Of a stretch of DNA of 64,000 nucleotides, positions 1 to 14,200 are shown piece by piece; the first letter of the stretch is position 1, and each line of letters starts with the position of its first letter. Source of the DNA: Eonycteris spelaea. Taxonomy: Eukaryota; Chordata; Mammalia; Chiroptera; Pteropodidae. The stretch spans positions 1,364,001-1,428,000 of the forward strand of contig PUFA01000181.1 of the NCBI GenBank assembly GCA_003508835.1, in the 5' to 3' direction. Both the position numbers and the translations under genes were made by a program. Under the pieces are notes generated by a model. It was not told the DNA's origin. It ran no database searches and saw only the letters and a program-made list of their open reading frames with translations.

Positions 1-359
1 CTTATATAAATTGTAATTATTGACACATTTAGATTATTTCTACTACCTGATTTTGGACACTATTTGCCCTGCATTTTTCTTTCTCTCCCATACTTCTTGT
101 CTTTTTATGGATTGATTATATTCTTGTTTGGGAACTACATCCTGTTTTTTAGTAATCCAAATATTTTCAGCACATATAATTAGTCTAAAGTCTAATCAAT
201 ATACTTACCTACTTCCTGAATGACATAAGGACTTTAGAATATGTTTATTCCAATCACTTCCCAGTATTCTATTTTCTCCCTAAAGCTATTTCAATGTATT
301 TGAGTTATTTTTTTAACTCTAAGACTTATCTACCATCACTTTGTACTTACCACTTTCTT

Positions 360-700
360 TGATACACGTTCTTTGTTGTATTTCAGACTGTCCCTTCTGT
401 TTGGGCAGCAGTTTTTGGATGAAGATGTCTTTTATTTCGCCCTTGTTCTTTAAATAAAGAGTTTCACTGAGTATAGAATTCTATATTCACCGTTAATTTC
501 TTACTTAGAGCACTTTGAAGGTATATGTCATTGTTTTCTGGTTTATATAGTTGCTAACGAAAAGTTAGCTATCGATCTAATTTTCTTTTCTTTGGAGATA
601 ATCTTCCTTTTTTTCCTGGATGCTTCTAAGATCTGTTCTAGGGTTTCACTATGATGTGTGATGTGTCTAGAAATGAATTTATCATGCCTGGAAAAGGATT
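360..700 (-). repeat. Old L1 fragment, antisense
   Basis: The sequence from the ttctttgttgtatttcag area through gtatagaattctatattcacc, the cactttgaaggtatatgtcattg stretch and catgatgtgtg resembles a well-known antisense block of ancient mammalian L1M elements. It is diverged, with no target-site duplication visible. Positions 1-360 show no nameable feature. Confidence 0.5.
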
Positions 701-1242
701 ACCAGAATTTTGTAAACACTTTGATTAAAGCGTAAGCCTTTATTTAATGTTGTCTTGGAAAGTGCTGTGATAAAACATATCCCCTGCTCAGATCGAGAAG
801 ATTCTTAAGAGAGCCAGAAAGGTAGGGGGCACACGCACTGATGGAAATGTTGATTAGTGTGCTGTTTATTTGCTTTCAGTGAAAGAGAAGACCAGTCTCA
901 GCAAAATACATACCCTCCAGCCCATTCTAAGGCTGACCCAGCAGAGCCTCACTTCCCACCTTGTAGGGACTCTGGATTTGGGTAAAAGAATGGTTAACTG
1001 GCAGGGGCATGGGCCCTCTTAAATAGGGTGCTTGGAAGCCCTCTGCAGAAGCCAGTGAGGATCAGCACAGGCTGGGAAGGGTCATTTAGCCCAGAGATAA
1101 GCGGGAGCAGGAAAGCCCTGAACCATCTTGCTGTTTTTCCACTCTGTAGAACATGAGCCACCTGGTGCTTTTCTTTGCAGCTAAATGAAGAAAAGCTTCT
1201 TAGATTATTAAATAAGTCAATTACTCTCATTTAGCAAAGTAT

Positions 1243-2050
1243 TTTATTCAAAAGCTTCTCAGCACCATCTAGTTGTCAGAAAGAATGGGTACCCCTTTTC
1301 CTGCCCACCCAACTCCCAATTCCGGAGGCAGAAGTTAAACCATTTGGCTAGAGCTCCCCTAGTAATTATAATTCAGATCATGGTCTAATAATTACAATTC
1401 AGATCATGATAAGGTTTTGGTTGTTCTCTCAGCCTCTATTTAATCCTGACTCAAGTGAGCCGTGCTCCCCACAGTTCAGAAGAACAGGAAGGAATCATGT
1501 CAGACTTGATCAACCTCCCATTCCTGGGCTGCTAGAGGGACATAAAATTACCTCGGAAAAACTGAATCCAGTGACTGCCATCTAGGAAGGACAGTGATAC
1601 TGTCAGGCAGCATGCAGTTTTGAGAGCTCAAATCTTAGGGTTACCCTCCCCTAACTCTACTGTAGGAACAGGGAGCATTAGGTCCATTTTCTCTCCATAC
1701 TCCTCAATTGCTCATCCTCTCCTGTCTTATTAAAATAGACAATGATCCAAACCTTTTTGACAGAGTTAAGACAAACAATTACATCTGATTAAAATGCTAA
1801 GAGAACCTGAGCTGTTGGAGATGAGGAGAGTAGATAGTGTGACCTGATCTTTTTCCCTTTTATTTTCTTTAAGAATATTTTGTTTCAACATAAAGCACAC
1901 TTCCCCAAAGAGGTTCCTGGAGGAGAAATCCAAGAGTCTGACTATGTCCTGTGGGAACACAGTCACCTGGTAACTTTGGCTTCAGTTCCTGGATCTGTCC
2001 TTTGTAGCTACTTCAGGTTCCATGGGAGGAGAAAAGAACTGGAGGCAGCA
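1243..2050 (-). other. BLMH: Probable BLMH 3'UTR, with candidate poly(A) signals
   Basis: Sequence downstream of the BLMH stop on the minus strand. Canonical AATAAA hexamers (read on the minus strand) lie at 1859-1864, 1243-1248, 865-870 and 739-744, so a 3'UTR of about 190, 800, 1180 or 1300 nt is possible. The 1243 signal is my preferred guess from the expected mRNA size of roughly 2.3 kb; transcript data would decide it. A 20-bp direct repeat lies at 1363-1382 and 1389-1408. Confidence 0.5.
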
Positions 2051-2202
2051 TCACTTGGCCAAAGCACCCATGGGGTCCCAGGCTGGCAGGACAATGGGCT
2101 CCTGCTCTAACACAGCTAGCACCTCTTCCGGCACATGCTTCCTATCCACCACCACTTCGTAGACATATTCAGAGAACCACTCATCTGTCATGCACAGGTA
2201 AC
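2051..2202 (-). CDS. BLMH: BLMH exon 12 (coding part): residues 406-455 and stop TGA
   Basis: 152 nt after ctccag|, beginning GT TAC CTG (Gly406-Tyr-Leu). It encodes [31 protein letters not shown] and ends WDPMGALAK followed by TGA. In this family the C-terminal arm lies in the active-site cleft and limits the enzyme to aminopeptidase action. The last residue is Lys. Confidence 0.97.
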
Positions 2203-5200
2203 CTGGAGAAAAGAATAGAAGCCTCATGAGTCCAGAAGGCAAGGGGCAGAGAGCAGACATCCACTGGCACTATTAAGAAGCCTTTTTACAAAACTAGTAT
2301 TTGTACATGTTTTTCAGCTTTCCCATCTATGATGTCACTTAATCTAAGTCTTCTTAGCAATTCTGTGAAGCAGATAAGGTAGGCACGGCTATATTTTTAT
2401 CACTTAGGAAACTGGAGCTCAGAGTAACTGAGTGACGTACCCCGTCACACAGGTGAGGTTCAGAGCTAGGCTCTGGCCCTAAGGCTGTTACCAGACCCTG
2501 TGCTGTTCCACTGTCTGGGCTGCCTCACAGAAGGTGAATGGATGACGCCAGAGGGTAGGTGGAAATACTTCTTATTCATACAGCCACACTGAGGGGATTC
2601 ATCTCTAGGGCAAGCACACCAGTTCTATTCTTACCTTACCCACCTTCTCAGCATCCTGGCTGTTCTCCTTCCTTTCTCTTGGTCATAAATTCCTACAACA
2701 ACAAACTAAACTGCTAAGGGAATCCAGATGGGACCATGTCGTAACTCCTAGGAGGACATTTGTGATGAGGAGCAGGCAGAACTGGAAGACTGAGATACCC
2801 GCTCAACCTCTCTTCCTCTGTGAGGCCCTAGGGTTTATAATCTCTCCAGCAGCAGGACTGTGGAGAGACACAGCTGTACCAACCCCCCACGCTGAGAACT
2901 CAGCTGAGACAAAAAGTGTGGTGTCATTAGGTAACCAGCCTAGAAACCTGCCTATTCCTCTTAGAAAGACTAACTTATATCTCAACTTCCACTAGGACAA
3001 CACAAATTTCCCTTCAGGAACACACTTCCAACAAACTTAAATAAAGAACAAAATTAAAGCAAGAGACTAAAGAGCGTGTATTTAAAACAAGAATGGGCCA
3101 AGGAATGAGCACAAGGTACTGTGTGGACTCGGGGGCACTGTATGGACTGACACAGACAAGGACTCATAGGAACTGACAATCATCATCATCATCACCATCT
3201 TACCATACCTAGCACCTACTGTACACCAGACACTTGAGCCAATTTTCTCTGAGAGTGTTTGTGTAAAGCTAGGTCTGTGCTATATCATTTCTCACTATAT
3301 AGGACCCGAGAAAGGAAGAGGATGTAGGTTTTTCTCCGAAGCTGGTCCTCTAGTATAGCAGTTCTCAAACTTCTTGGCTCCAGGACCAAGACTATACATT
3401 CTTAAATTATTAAGAATCTAAGAAATTGCCTGTAAGTTATGACTACTTATATTTATGATAGAAATTAAAACCAAAAGTTAAAAATATTAATTCATCTAAA
3501 AATAAGAATTAAAAAATAAAAATAATAATATATTTTAGTTAGAAAAGTGGCATTATTTTATTTTAATGTCTGGCTTCATAGCAGGCAGCTGAATTCTTGT
3601 ACCTGCCTTCTGTGTTCAATCTGCTCCAATCTGTTCTTCTAGCTAAAGCAGATGAAGAAACTCTGACATTAGACAGATACGCTGCTTGCTGGAGAAGGGA
3701 AGACCCTGCAGACCCCCTAAAAGGGTCTCAAGGACCCGCAGGGGTCCTCAGACCATACTGATAACTGCTGCTCTAAAAGCAAGACTGTTTTAAATAATTA
3801 AAAGGCAACAAGATGGTGAGTCTAATTTTGTAAGCTAAATGGTGTGACAGAGGACATTATTTAACTTGAAAACATAACTGCTTTGGTGAGGTCATCTATA
3901 CCCAGTTCTGTTCTTCATCTCTGACAGAAGTCAAAGCCAGCTCATCTTGATGTGACACAGGATGTTATTCTCACAAGAAAAAGCCCTAGAAAAGTGCTCA
4001 AGTGCTCTAACCAAGTCAGGTAAGGGAATGCATCCTTGTCCCCTGATGCCAGCCTCCTGATCCAGGGCTGCTTTTCTCGGCAGGAGACACAGGGAAGGAG
4101 AGCACAGGCAGATATTGTAGCCTCGGCTGTTTCTGGTTTCTGTCTTGATTATGTACTCCAGAGTCCCTGGTTTTGCTTGTGTCAGTCAGTCAAGACCTGG
4201 ACCCTACTTACCATCACCAACACTACTGCCACTGAGTTCTAGCAACCAAAGTTTGATCAGGTGAAGGGCCAACCAGTACCATTTCTTGCTACATCCTAAG
4301 TAACTGCTTTCTGAGAAACTCAGCATCTGCCTTCCCAAAAAGGAACTTTCACAGTGGGCAGACCAGACTACTAAACACTATCCATTTGAGATATTAGTTG
4401 TCCTTCCCCTCACCATATGCAGGCTGAATAAATCCTTAGAGTACCTCTGGACAGTGAGGCAGGTGAAGGATAGAGCCAGATATGTATAATAAAGTTCTGT
4501 GTCCTTATGACAATACTATCATCACACAATCAAATGAATCTTCAAAAAATGCACAGAGAAAATGGACAATAAGTACATCTACACATCTTGTTCCAAAAGC
4601 AGATCAGATTAAGTCCTCACAAATTAAAACTCCTATCAATTGCAATCCACCCTTTCAGTGTCCTTGCCAAGAGGACCTGCCTTGATTAGTCTCTCACTTC
4701 AGGATATGAGTTCTTTGGGGGCCCACAAAGACCTCACAGTCTAGGTGGCTGCCAAGTAATTGCACTCTGAGTAGATAATAAACTGGCTGCTGTAACTGTT
4801 GATACTGTGTGTCCTGGATTTTGAGAAGATTAAGATCAGTATGTCTGAAACCCAAGTGAGCTAAGTACCTACTCAGGCAGCTTTAAAGTTGCCATTTTGA
4901 TTTGAGAAAATTCACAGCTTCTAGCTGTTAAGCCCTCTGGCCTAGAAAAAGGCACTCCCCAAGGAAAAAGGAAAAAAAGAAAAGAAAAAAAGAAATGGAT
5001 ATAGCTCTAGAACGGTTAGGCCAAATTCACTCAGAAACAGAATAGTTCCAAATGGATTAGTTTAAGGAAAGACCTTTACCCAAGAAAACAGTTTTCTGAA
5101 ATCCTACCAGGGATCTAAGATTTAAACACCTCTCAGACTAGATTAAGGTGACAAATATATTATCACTTACATAAAATTAGATCTATTTTATATTTTTTTG

Positions 5201-8200
5201 TTGGCTTTGTTATGTGAAGTATTCCACCTCAGTAACAAACTACTTGTGGTTAATTTTTTTTTTTTTTTTTTTTTGCTACTTTAAAAAAAGGTGTGACAAT
5301 ATCAAGTAATCTGTTCTGCTCTGATGGGTCTGTCTGGAAGCGCAGACTTAAGGAAGCTAGGCTACTGAGGCCTCATTAAGTCACTGCCAATCTTTCACCT
5401 AACAGTGATAATTCTAGTTTGAAGAAAGGCTTCCAGAAAGAAAAGCAAAACCTCCCTAACACTTGTCTTGCATTTCAAACGTCCTATTAGTTGAGAAACC
5501 ACTCTATAGAATATCAATCATTTAAAATGAAATTGTGAAGACTACGCAGCACATGGAAAAATGTTTAAAAGCAATGAAAGTATATAAAAATAGTATATCC
5601 TATATTATTACAACTGTATTACATATCCAGATATAAGGGGGAAAAAAACAAAAAAATAAAATAATTTTATACTGTAGGGTAGGTGATTTTCCTCCCAAGT
5701 TTCTGAAATGTTATATTGCTTTTTGAGTCCTTAAATATTATCTAAATAATTCATGCTCAGTATGAACAAGTTTGGAAACATGGTAGGAGGAAGATGAGAA
5801 GAAGGAAAAAGAGCAGGAGGAAGAGGTGGACGAGAGAGAGAAGACAAATATAAATTTAAAAACTACCTACAAGTCCACCACCTTGGGATAAACCCTCTTC
5901 CAATTTTACATGTATCCTTTGATAGTGTCTACACGTTACTATATACATTTAATAAAAATGAGCTATCACAATGCTCTTTTATTACAAAGTACTACACAGG
6001 CTGTTTTCCAATTTTGCTCTTTCCGTATTGATAAAAAAAATCATTATCTACATCATAATTTTAAAGTGCTGAATCTATATGAGTAAACCAAAATGTATTT
6101 AATCAGTCCCCTGCTGTTGGAACGTAAAATGTTTTTTCATGCTTAGAAACAATACTGCTATAAACATTTTTGTAACAAAATCTTTCTTATATCCTTAATT
6201 ATCTACTTAATTTTCTTATATCTTCATCAGTACTTGGTACACATAATTACGATTTTCTCTTTGGGTCCAATCTGAACCTGTGTGTGTGCGTGTGTGAGCC
6301 TGTGCTTGCAATTTACAGTTTTCTTATGTAAAGTGTCTGTTTGGAACATCTGCTTATTTTTAACTGGTGATTTACCTTTTTCATAGCAATGAGTAATAGT
6401 ACATCATACAGTTATATATTAATGGATGCATTTTTCTTATTATGTAATTTGCCTTCTAATTTAGTTTATGATGTTTTCTAGTTTACTAAAATTTTTTATT
6501 TTTATAAAGCCAAATTTATCAATTTTTTCCTTTATGGCTTCTAAATTTGGTAAACGCATAAACACATTTTTCTGCTATTATAATGGGAAAAAAATAAGAG
6601 AAAAAAGTGGGATAAGAGGTAAGAAAACATTAGAAATAATCTCAATGAAAAACTCATCACTTACTAGGGCCTTGACATAGTCTAGTACCCAATTATGAAC
6701 ATACACAATATTAACAGATAATTAAGTAGTAACAATCTGTCAACCACTTCTTTTAGGTACCCACTGTGTAAAACATGCCCTAATAATACCTTATGTTTGT
6801 ACAGAGTATGCTGCAAACGTACACAATCCCTATGGAATGCAATTTGGGAATACCTAAAAAAAATTCGACTGCATTTACCCTTTCATTAAGCAATGCCATT
6901 TCTGAGACTTCATCCTATACACGCATAGTACTTGCATGCACACAATATAAATTATGCACTGTGTATTGATGCATAAAAATAACCAATACTTATTTAGCTC
7001 TGACTATGTGTCAGGCCCTATTCTAAGCATTGTACATATATATTAATTCATTGCAATACTGTTTGCAATAGCAAAAGACTAGAAACAACCCAAGTTCTAT
7101 TAGTAAGGGAACTGGTTAAATAAACTATGGTACATCCAGACAATGGAAGATAATAAAGCTGTACTGATGTGGAACCGTACTGACACAGAAACTGATAAGG
7201 AAATGCCTCTAAGATATGCCGCCAAGTGAAGTGAAGCAAGATGCAGAGCAGCGTATAAGGTATGATACCTTTGATACACTAAAAAACATGAGAAAGTATG
7301 AGAAACAAATGGCAACCTGAAAGAAGAGGAGCAGAACAGAAGGAAGAGTGACAGAGATGTAAGCAAGATTCCTTTTTATATACTTTTTTGTATTTTGATT
7401 TTGGAACAATGTAATTTTATTTGTTAAATGAATTACACTTTACAAGGCAAAACAAAACAAACACGCACATACATACAAGTCTGCCGGGAGCTTATACTTC
7501 ATAATGCAATTCCACATCCACTATCCTTTTTGATTTTAATCCTCACAACAACACTATGAGGTAGGCAGGGTTGGTATGATTGTCATCTAAAGTTATGTAG
7601 CCAGTAAGAAAAGCCCACACTCCAGGTTTCAACTTCAAATTCAGTCTTTTACATGGGGCTCGGCTTTCTCCAATAGAGCAGTGAGCAGCAAAGAGATGTG
7701 GCCAGTAGTTATGGCTTTGGCAACAGATAACAGCACGCAACTTAGCTTAGACACCTGTTTGGAACCAATTCCAGATGTTCACACATCCCATATTAAGAGT
7801 CATGCACCCAGTTTTTGTGGGGTCCTATTACGAGGTATTTTGTATCTTTAAAAGATGGCATGTGTTCTAAGTGAATTTATTTAAAAGGATGAAGAACAGC
7901 ATGGGCTGGATATTAAAAGCAAAGCAAAACAAAACAAAAACACAATACGAGGAAGGGAACCAAAACCATCACTTATAAGCCAGACATCTGGACAGTCATC
8001 TAAGAGGCTTCTTTCTCCTCCAGAGTAAACATAAAAGTCCGGCTATTCATGCTCCTGAACCTTTTGCTGATGATAAGAGAAGGCATACCCTCACAGCTGG
8101 ATATTAACAGTGGCCTCTTTCAGAAACAAAAGCTAGAGAAGATACCATTTCCCTGATATATATACCAGGAAAAATCAGAGCAAAAAGTGTGGTAGGGAGG

Positions 8201-11200
8201 GAGCATTGTTTTGGTTTGTGGGTTGTTAAACCATGAAACCATGAAACCACAACAAAGCTGAGTCAGCAGAAGTCCACACTTCCTGAGGAAGTACCCTTTG
8301 CAAAGGAGTCCAGAAGAAGTCTGTCCACCTGTGGGCTGGGGAGAGAGGCCACACATCAACCAGTCGGATTTCCCCTTTCACTAAACCACTGAGCACAAGC
8401 CAGGCAAGTCTGAGAGCCCACACACAATTCTGCCAGGATTTCGCTGTTGGACAGAAGAAAACACAAATTTAAATGTCATCCAAGGGTCTGTTTTCCTGTG
8501 GAAACTCAGTGATTTCTCACTGATCCCAACTATCACTACCCTGTTTCAGCCAAAGCCAGCTTTTTGATCATTCCTCAAAAGCTCCATGGACAGCAGGTCA
8601 CATTATTTCTTGGCCTCACTCCTCAGGCCTGCCCAAAGAATGCTCCACATGCTAAGAGCTACTGTTTTCCTGGCTGGCCTCCTATTTCCTTTCCAAAAAG
8701 AGCCACAACCCTAGCATCTTTCCTCAAACTCCACTCACCCCTGAAGAATAGCTAAGGAGCCTTCACTCAGCCTTTCCAATCACTCACCATTCCTCTGCAG
8801 TTTATCAGCTATATTTTTACTTATTCTTGTGTTTATATTTTTATATGTTTTTATAATAATTGTTTTTTCATGTTTTTATAATAAATTACTAATACCTTAT
8901 GGAGCAAGATTTACAGCTTCAATTAGCCCGGCTTCTATCCGCCTCCCATACACACACTGTACCTAGCATCTGAAGGAATTAAGTACTAAAAATGTTGCTA
9001 ATCGCGTCATAATAGGACACAGGGCTTCCACCCCCCACTCCTTCTAAAGTTTCAAAACTGCCTTAAAGTCCAAAAGCATCTTCTTCGACTCATTTTTTTT
9101 TTTTTTTACTGCTCTGCTGTAGGAATGTTTCTACCAAGTTCTCCCTGACATCATCAGTCTTTGGCTTCTAACTCCTGATCTGTTCCAATACCCTCAGCCT
9201 CAATGTCTTCCTATTATCTCCCCACTGAGCCCTTTCTGGTTCTTCCTTTTCGTCATCTGCCTTCTTGGAGAATTCATCTCTTCTCTTGCTTTTCTCAGTC
9301 TACTTATCCTATATCTTACAGTCTGAGGAGCACACCATGAATGTCACTCTGTCACATCACAGCCCTCTTCAAATTCCTTTCTGTGTCCCTGGTGAGTAAG
9401 TCTAAATTCCTCTGAGGGAGAGAGACATTCATTTCACCATGGTCTGTGCATGGTCCCCTGCATCCCATAAATAAATGTGAGGTGATGCTATTGCTAATGG
9501 TTTTCTCTCAGCTCTAGGTTTATTCACCTGAACTGTTCTCTCACGAAACTAAGGCCACATGATGAGCCATCCATCCAGTAAACTGGTGATGTAGCACAAT
9601 GGTTGCACTGGGGTGCAATGCTGAATTCTTAGAGATCTAAAGCTAGAACCATGGGCAAGTTAGGCAGCCCTCTTCTAGAAGGGAAAGGTTAAGGAAGCTT
9701 ATGTTCTTGCTTCCCTGCCCTCATTCACCTACAGATAACATTAACAACAGTAACAATGACAGCTAATATTTTCGAGTATTTCTCATATGCCTGGCACAAC
9801 TCTCACAATAACTGACGTAGTATAATTATTTTCCCCATTTTACAGTTGAAGAACCTAAGGCTTACCAGGTTAAATGCTATGACACAAGGTGAAATACACA
9901 GACAAAAGGTGGAGTTGCCAGGATGCACACACAGGCAGTCTGGCCCCAGGTTCTGTGCTTTAACCTTTATCCTCAAACCAATGCGAATGCACCTTGGAGA
10001 CAATCTGGTGAAAATAACAGATCCCCTCTGCAGGAGAAAGCAAATATACACACAAAAATCTACACTAACTATGAGGGGATTTCTCCCTGAAACTGATGCC
10101 TGGTTGCATGTTAGGAGCCTCTGTCCCATAGATCGTCCCCTCACACAAACGGTAACCTCTTCTAGTCACACACTTTGATAAGAAAGCAGCAGCCAATCGG
10201 AAAGTACATGTTTCCTCTGTTTCACTCAAATGTACTATCTTTAGCCCGGTCATGCATGCTCTTTAGTTAATAAAAATAGAGGGTGAGAAGTCCCTCTACA
10301 AGAACCCAGATACCGCGTTTGATGGTAGCAGCACTTTCCCCAAGCCTGTAGACAGGAAAACCCTGAGATGACATAACAAATTTGTATCTTGCCTCTTTTC
10401 AGGAAATCAGAAGCCTCTATTTTTAGCTCATGTAATTTTCTCTTGTTTCAGCAAGCTCAGCTCATTGTTGTCTATAATTTACATTATTTGTGCTAAAATC
10501 CAAAACTGAATCTCAACAGATCTGTAAATAATCAGTTATCTTTAATTGGCAACATACATTTTTAGGGAAGCTGCCTATGTGAAATTAAGAAATCTGAATC
10601 CCAATTCTATCTCTGACACTGTACAACTGAATAAGTCAAAACCTCTCAATAAGTTTCAGTTTTTTCTCCCACATAAAACATGGGCATAATCACCCATGTT
10701 CATATCCTGAGTTACTCTATGTTGATCATGAAGAAAAACACAAAGACATTAGCAAACTTGAATTCTTATGAAGCAACAAGATGCTATGAACTATACATCC
10801 TGAGTACCTCTGAAAGATATATGGAATATTCATTAAACTCTTTAGAGTTACATAATAGTACAGTTTGAAAACTGCTTTCATACATTATTTCATTTGATGG
10901 ATAAATACATATATATGTATTTGTATACATATGTCTTTGTGTTTATATACATATATTTACATATTTACATACATATATTATGTATCTATGTATGGGGAGA
11001 GGAGAGCGAGTGAAAGCGGTATGTCAGTCAAACAGCAGGACCTCATAAAAAAACAGTAATTATCCATGTTATGATAGAGAAATGTTTAACCATGAGGAGT
11101 TAAATTACTGTCCAAGATTACAATCAAAAAAGTATTAACTGTCTCTCCTGGTACTACAATATAACATTATAAAGGATAGATGAGTTTTGTACCTCGCTGG

Positions 11201-14200
11201 GGGCATACTGTCTTTAAAATCACATAGGTTAATTTGGCTGGTGAGGCAATTAAAGGCCATACTACTGGTTTTCAGGAAGCAGTAGAGGTTCAGATATAAT
11301 ATAAATCAACCACATAGGTTTCTTTCCAGATTAATCTGTAATATGCCAAAGTCTCTTTAACTGAAGTCATCAAGAGACTCCGTTTTAGGAGAAAGTCTGG
11401 AAATTTTATTAGAATGAAATCATGAACAGAGAAACTTATTTATAAAAAAAGATGAAGAATATGGATTCAAAACAATTTCAAATGTTCATGTATCTGAAAG
11501 GCATATAAGCAATTTGAAAAATGAAATGCTAATCTTGGTTCAAAATGAAAACCTGGAGAGACAGAATTTTTAAAAAGATAGTTTTTCCTTTAGTGACCAC
11601 TGAAGAATTAGAGAATAATATTCCCCCTACTCTCACTTAAAAGTTTTATTATCATATTAAGAAACTAGACTAAAAAGGCATTAAGAACGACATTATGATA
11701 ATTCTACGTTCGGAGCTCTGCTGTACCAACCTTTAGGCCTGGAACACCCATATTTCATGACTAAGTGAACCAATCATAAAGAAGTTCTATAAAAAGATTG
11801 GTTCATTAGGAAGACCATCCAAGAACTTAATTTACTGACTACCTAAAACGCTTTGTTATATGCATGGCAGAATGTTGATAACTATTAAAGTTGAGTAATG
11901 GGCACACTGTGTGTGTGCGGGGTGGGGTGGGGGTGTCGTCCTTAATATTATTCTGTTAAGTTTATACATGCTTGAGATTGCCCATGATAAAAAGTTAAGG
12001 AAAAAACAACAAAACATATTATAAAGCAGGACATGCAAAAGAATTCTGGGAAATTTTCAACCATTATCTAGTTTTTAGTTGCCCAACACACAATGTGCCA
12101 ACTCTGGACACAAGTTCTCACAAGATGCCCATCTCTCCCTCCTTATTCATATTCCCAGCATTTCAAAATGGTGCTTTAAGAGCCTTTTCTCCTGACAGCG
12201 GACATTTACATGTCTTCAGATCCTTTATATGGTTTTATTTCCCCTTAGCCACTAGTTTCTGGTCACCGAAGATATGAATTATGTTATTTCCAGAGTGGAC
12301 TAGATACTACTAGAACAGAGAAGCTGAGCACCTTCGAGTGGTCAAGAAAATAGTCTCTAGTATCAGACTAGGGTCACTTTGGCTTAAAGATTATGTTCTT
12401 TTCAAATGAAATTTTACAAACTATTTACTCTAACAAGCCTATCAACTTTTTAAAATGAAAGACAATGTACCAAGTTCCAAGGTTTGTTCCTTCATCCAAT
12501 TGTGAAATCTGCTTCTGACGTGATCCATAAACAAGGTATAAAATGCATAGTCAAGTACTTCAAGAAGCAGGGGGAAAAAGAAAGCCATGTTGTTTATACA
12601 ACATGTTAGATATGCATCTAATTTTCAGTCCAGCTAACTAAGAACTAAAATTCACCAGCATGAGGTATTCAAACAGGCCCAGCACAACAAGAATTAATTT
12701 CTTCTTTTATGTCTCTTGTGATGAGAAGCAACCTCTGTCCATTTTCTGAAACAGTTGGGTTTTCTGATTTACTTAATAGTCTCTGGACAGGAAGGACCAT
12801 GAACATGACCATTGGGAAAGATTAAAGCCAGGACTGGGCAGAGGGCAAGGGCAACCTGCCCAGGTATCTCTGTTCTCTTTACCTCCAGCTGTATTATCAA
12901 CACTGCTTTTTCAGAAACTATCAATCTTAACAGGGAGAAATCCCAAAGAGAACAGTAACAAACTGTTAACAATGTTATCTTCAGAAACCAAATACCAGCA
13001 ATGATGTTTATGATTATCATGTCTTGTGAGAGAGCAGAATTTCTGCTTCAGATGTGCCCGCCAATACCCACCAGGATAACAGACAAGAGGGCCCTGCTGG
13101 GGTAAACACACATTACCAGCAGATCAACATACTACGTACTCTCCTAAGGTTAGGCCAAGTGTGCCAATTAAATTAGATCATGTTTTCTTTCCTTCCTTCC
13201 TGTTAAGTCTTCATTACCAAGAAATACAGGAGAATAATTTATCTTGGCTCTGAATGAACTATTCCCTACCCTCACGCGGTTCAATTCCTTATCTTTTGGC
13301 TCTCTACTGAAATGCTTTGCTCTGTATAATCTCAGGCATTTCAGTTATTCAGAACAACAAAAAAGTTACTTTAATCTTAACTGGATAGCTGTAGATTTTA
13401 CTAAGAAGGATTACAGGCAGATCATAGGAATCAAGACCTCAGTTTTCTCATCATACAGTCAGCCTTCTTTATCTGCACATTCCACATTCATGGATTCAAC
13501 CAACTGCAGATCGAAAATATTTGGGAAAAAAAAGTTATGTTATTGCGGACGTGTACTAACTATGTAGTTAGGCCTACAATGGGTGCATTTGTACTGAACA
13601 TGCACGTTTTCTTTCTTGTTATTATCTTCCCTAAATAATAGAGTATAACATCTATTTATAAAGCATTTACATTGTATCAGATAAATAAGTAATCTAGATA
13701 TGATTTAAAGTCTATGGAAGGATGTATGTAGGTTGTGTGCAAATACTACACCATTTTCTATAAGGGAATTGCACATTTGTGGATTTCTGTATCCACAGGG
13801 TCCTGGAACCGATCCCCCATGGACACAGAAGGATGACTGTAATAACAGAATGAGTAAGTCAGCAGAGGCAAAACTTTTATTGAGTAGGAGTAAAGAGGTA
13901 CAGTTGAATGGAAAAAAAAACTGTAAAGTGGCCCAGAATCCTCTTTAAGAGTAGGTACTTATTCAAAGTAATAAACAATAATTTATACTACCCAAAACAC
14001 AGAGCATTTGCTTGACTTTAAAAGTGTTTATCCTCTTTCAAATGGATATCACTACTATCTACAAACTCAGTGACTGTTAAAGATTAAAAAAAAAAATCAC
14101 AAAGCAAGCCAAAAGATCCAGGATCATCTCAACAAACCATAACTTTAGTCCTTTTCCTAGATATTAACCTTTATGATAACAAACCCAACCATGGGAATCA

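Noticed and set aside
1..2050. SLC6A4 exons to the left of BLMH
   Set aside because: Expected next by synteny, but no transporter-like coding sequence is visible before position 2051.
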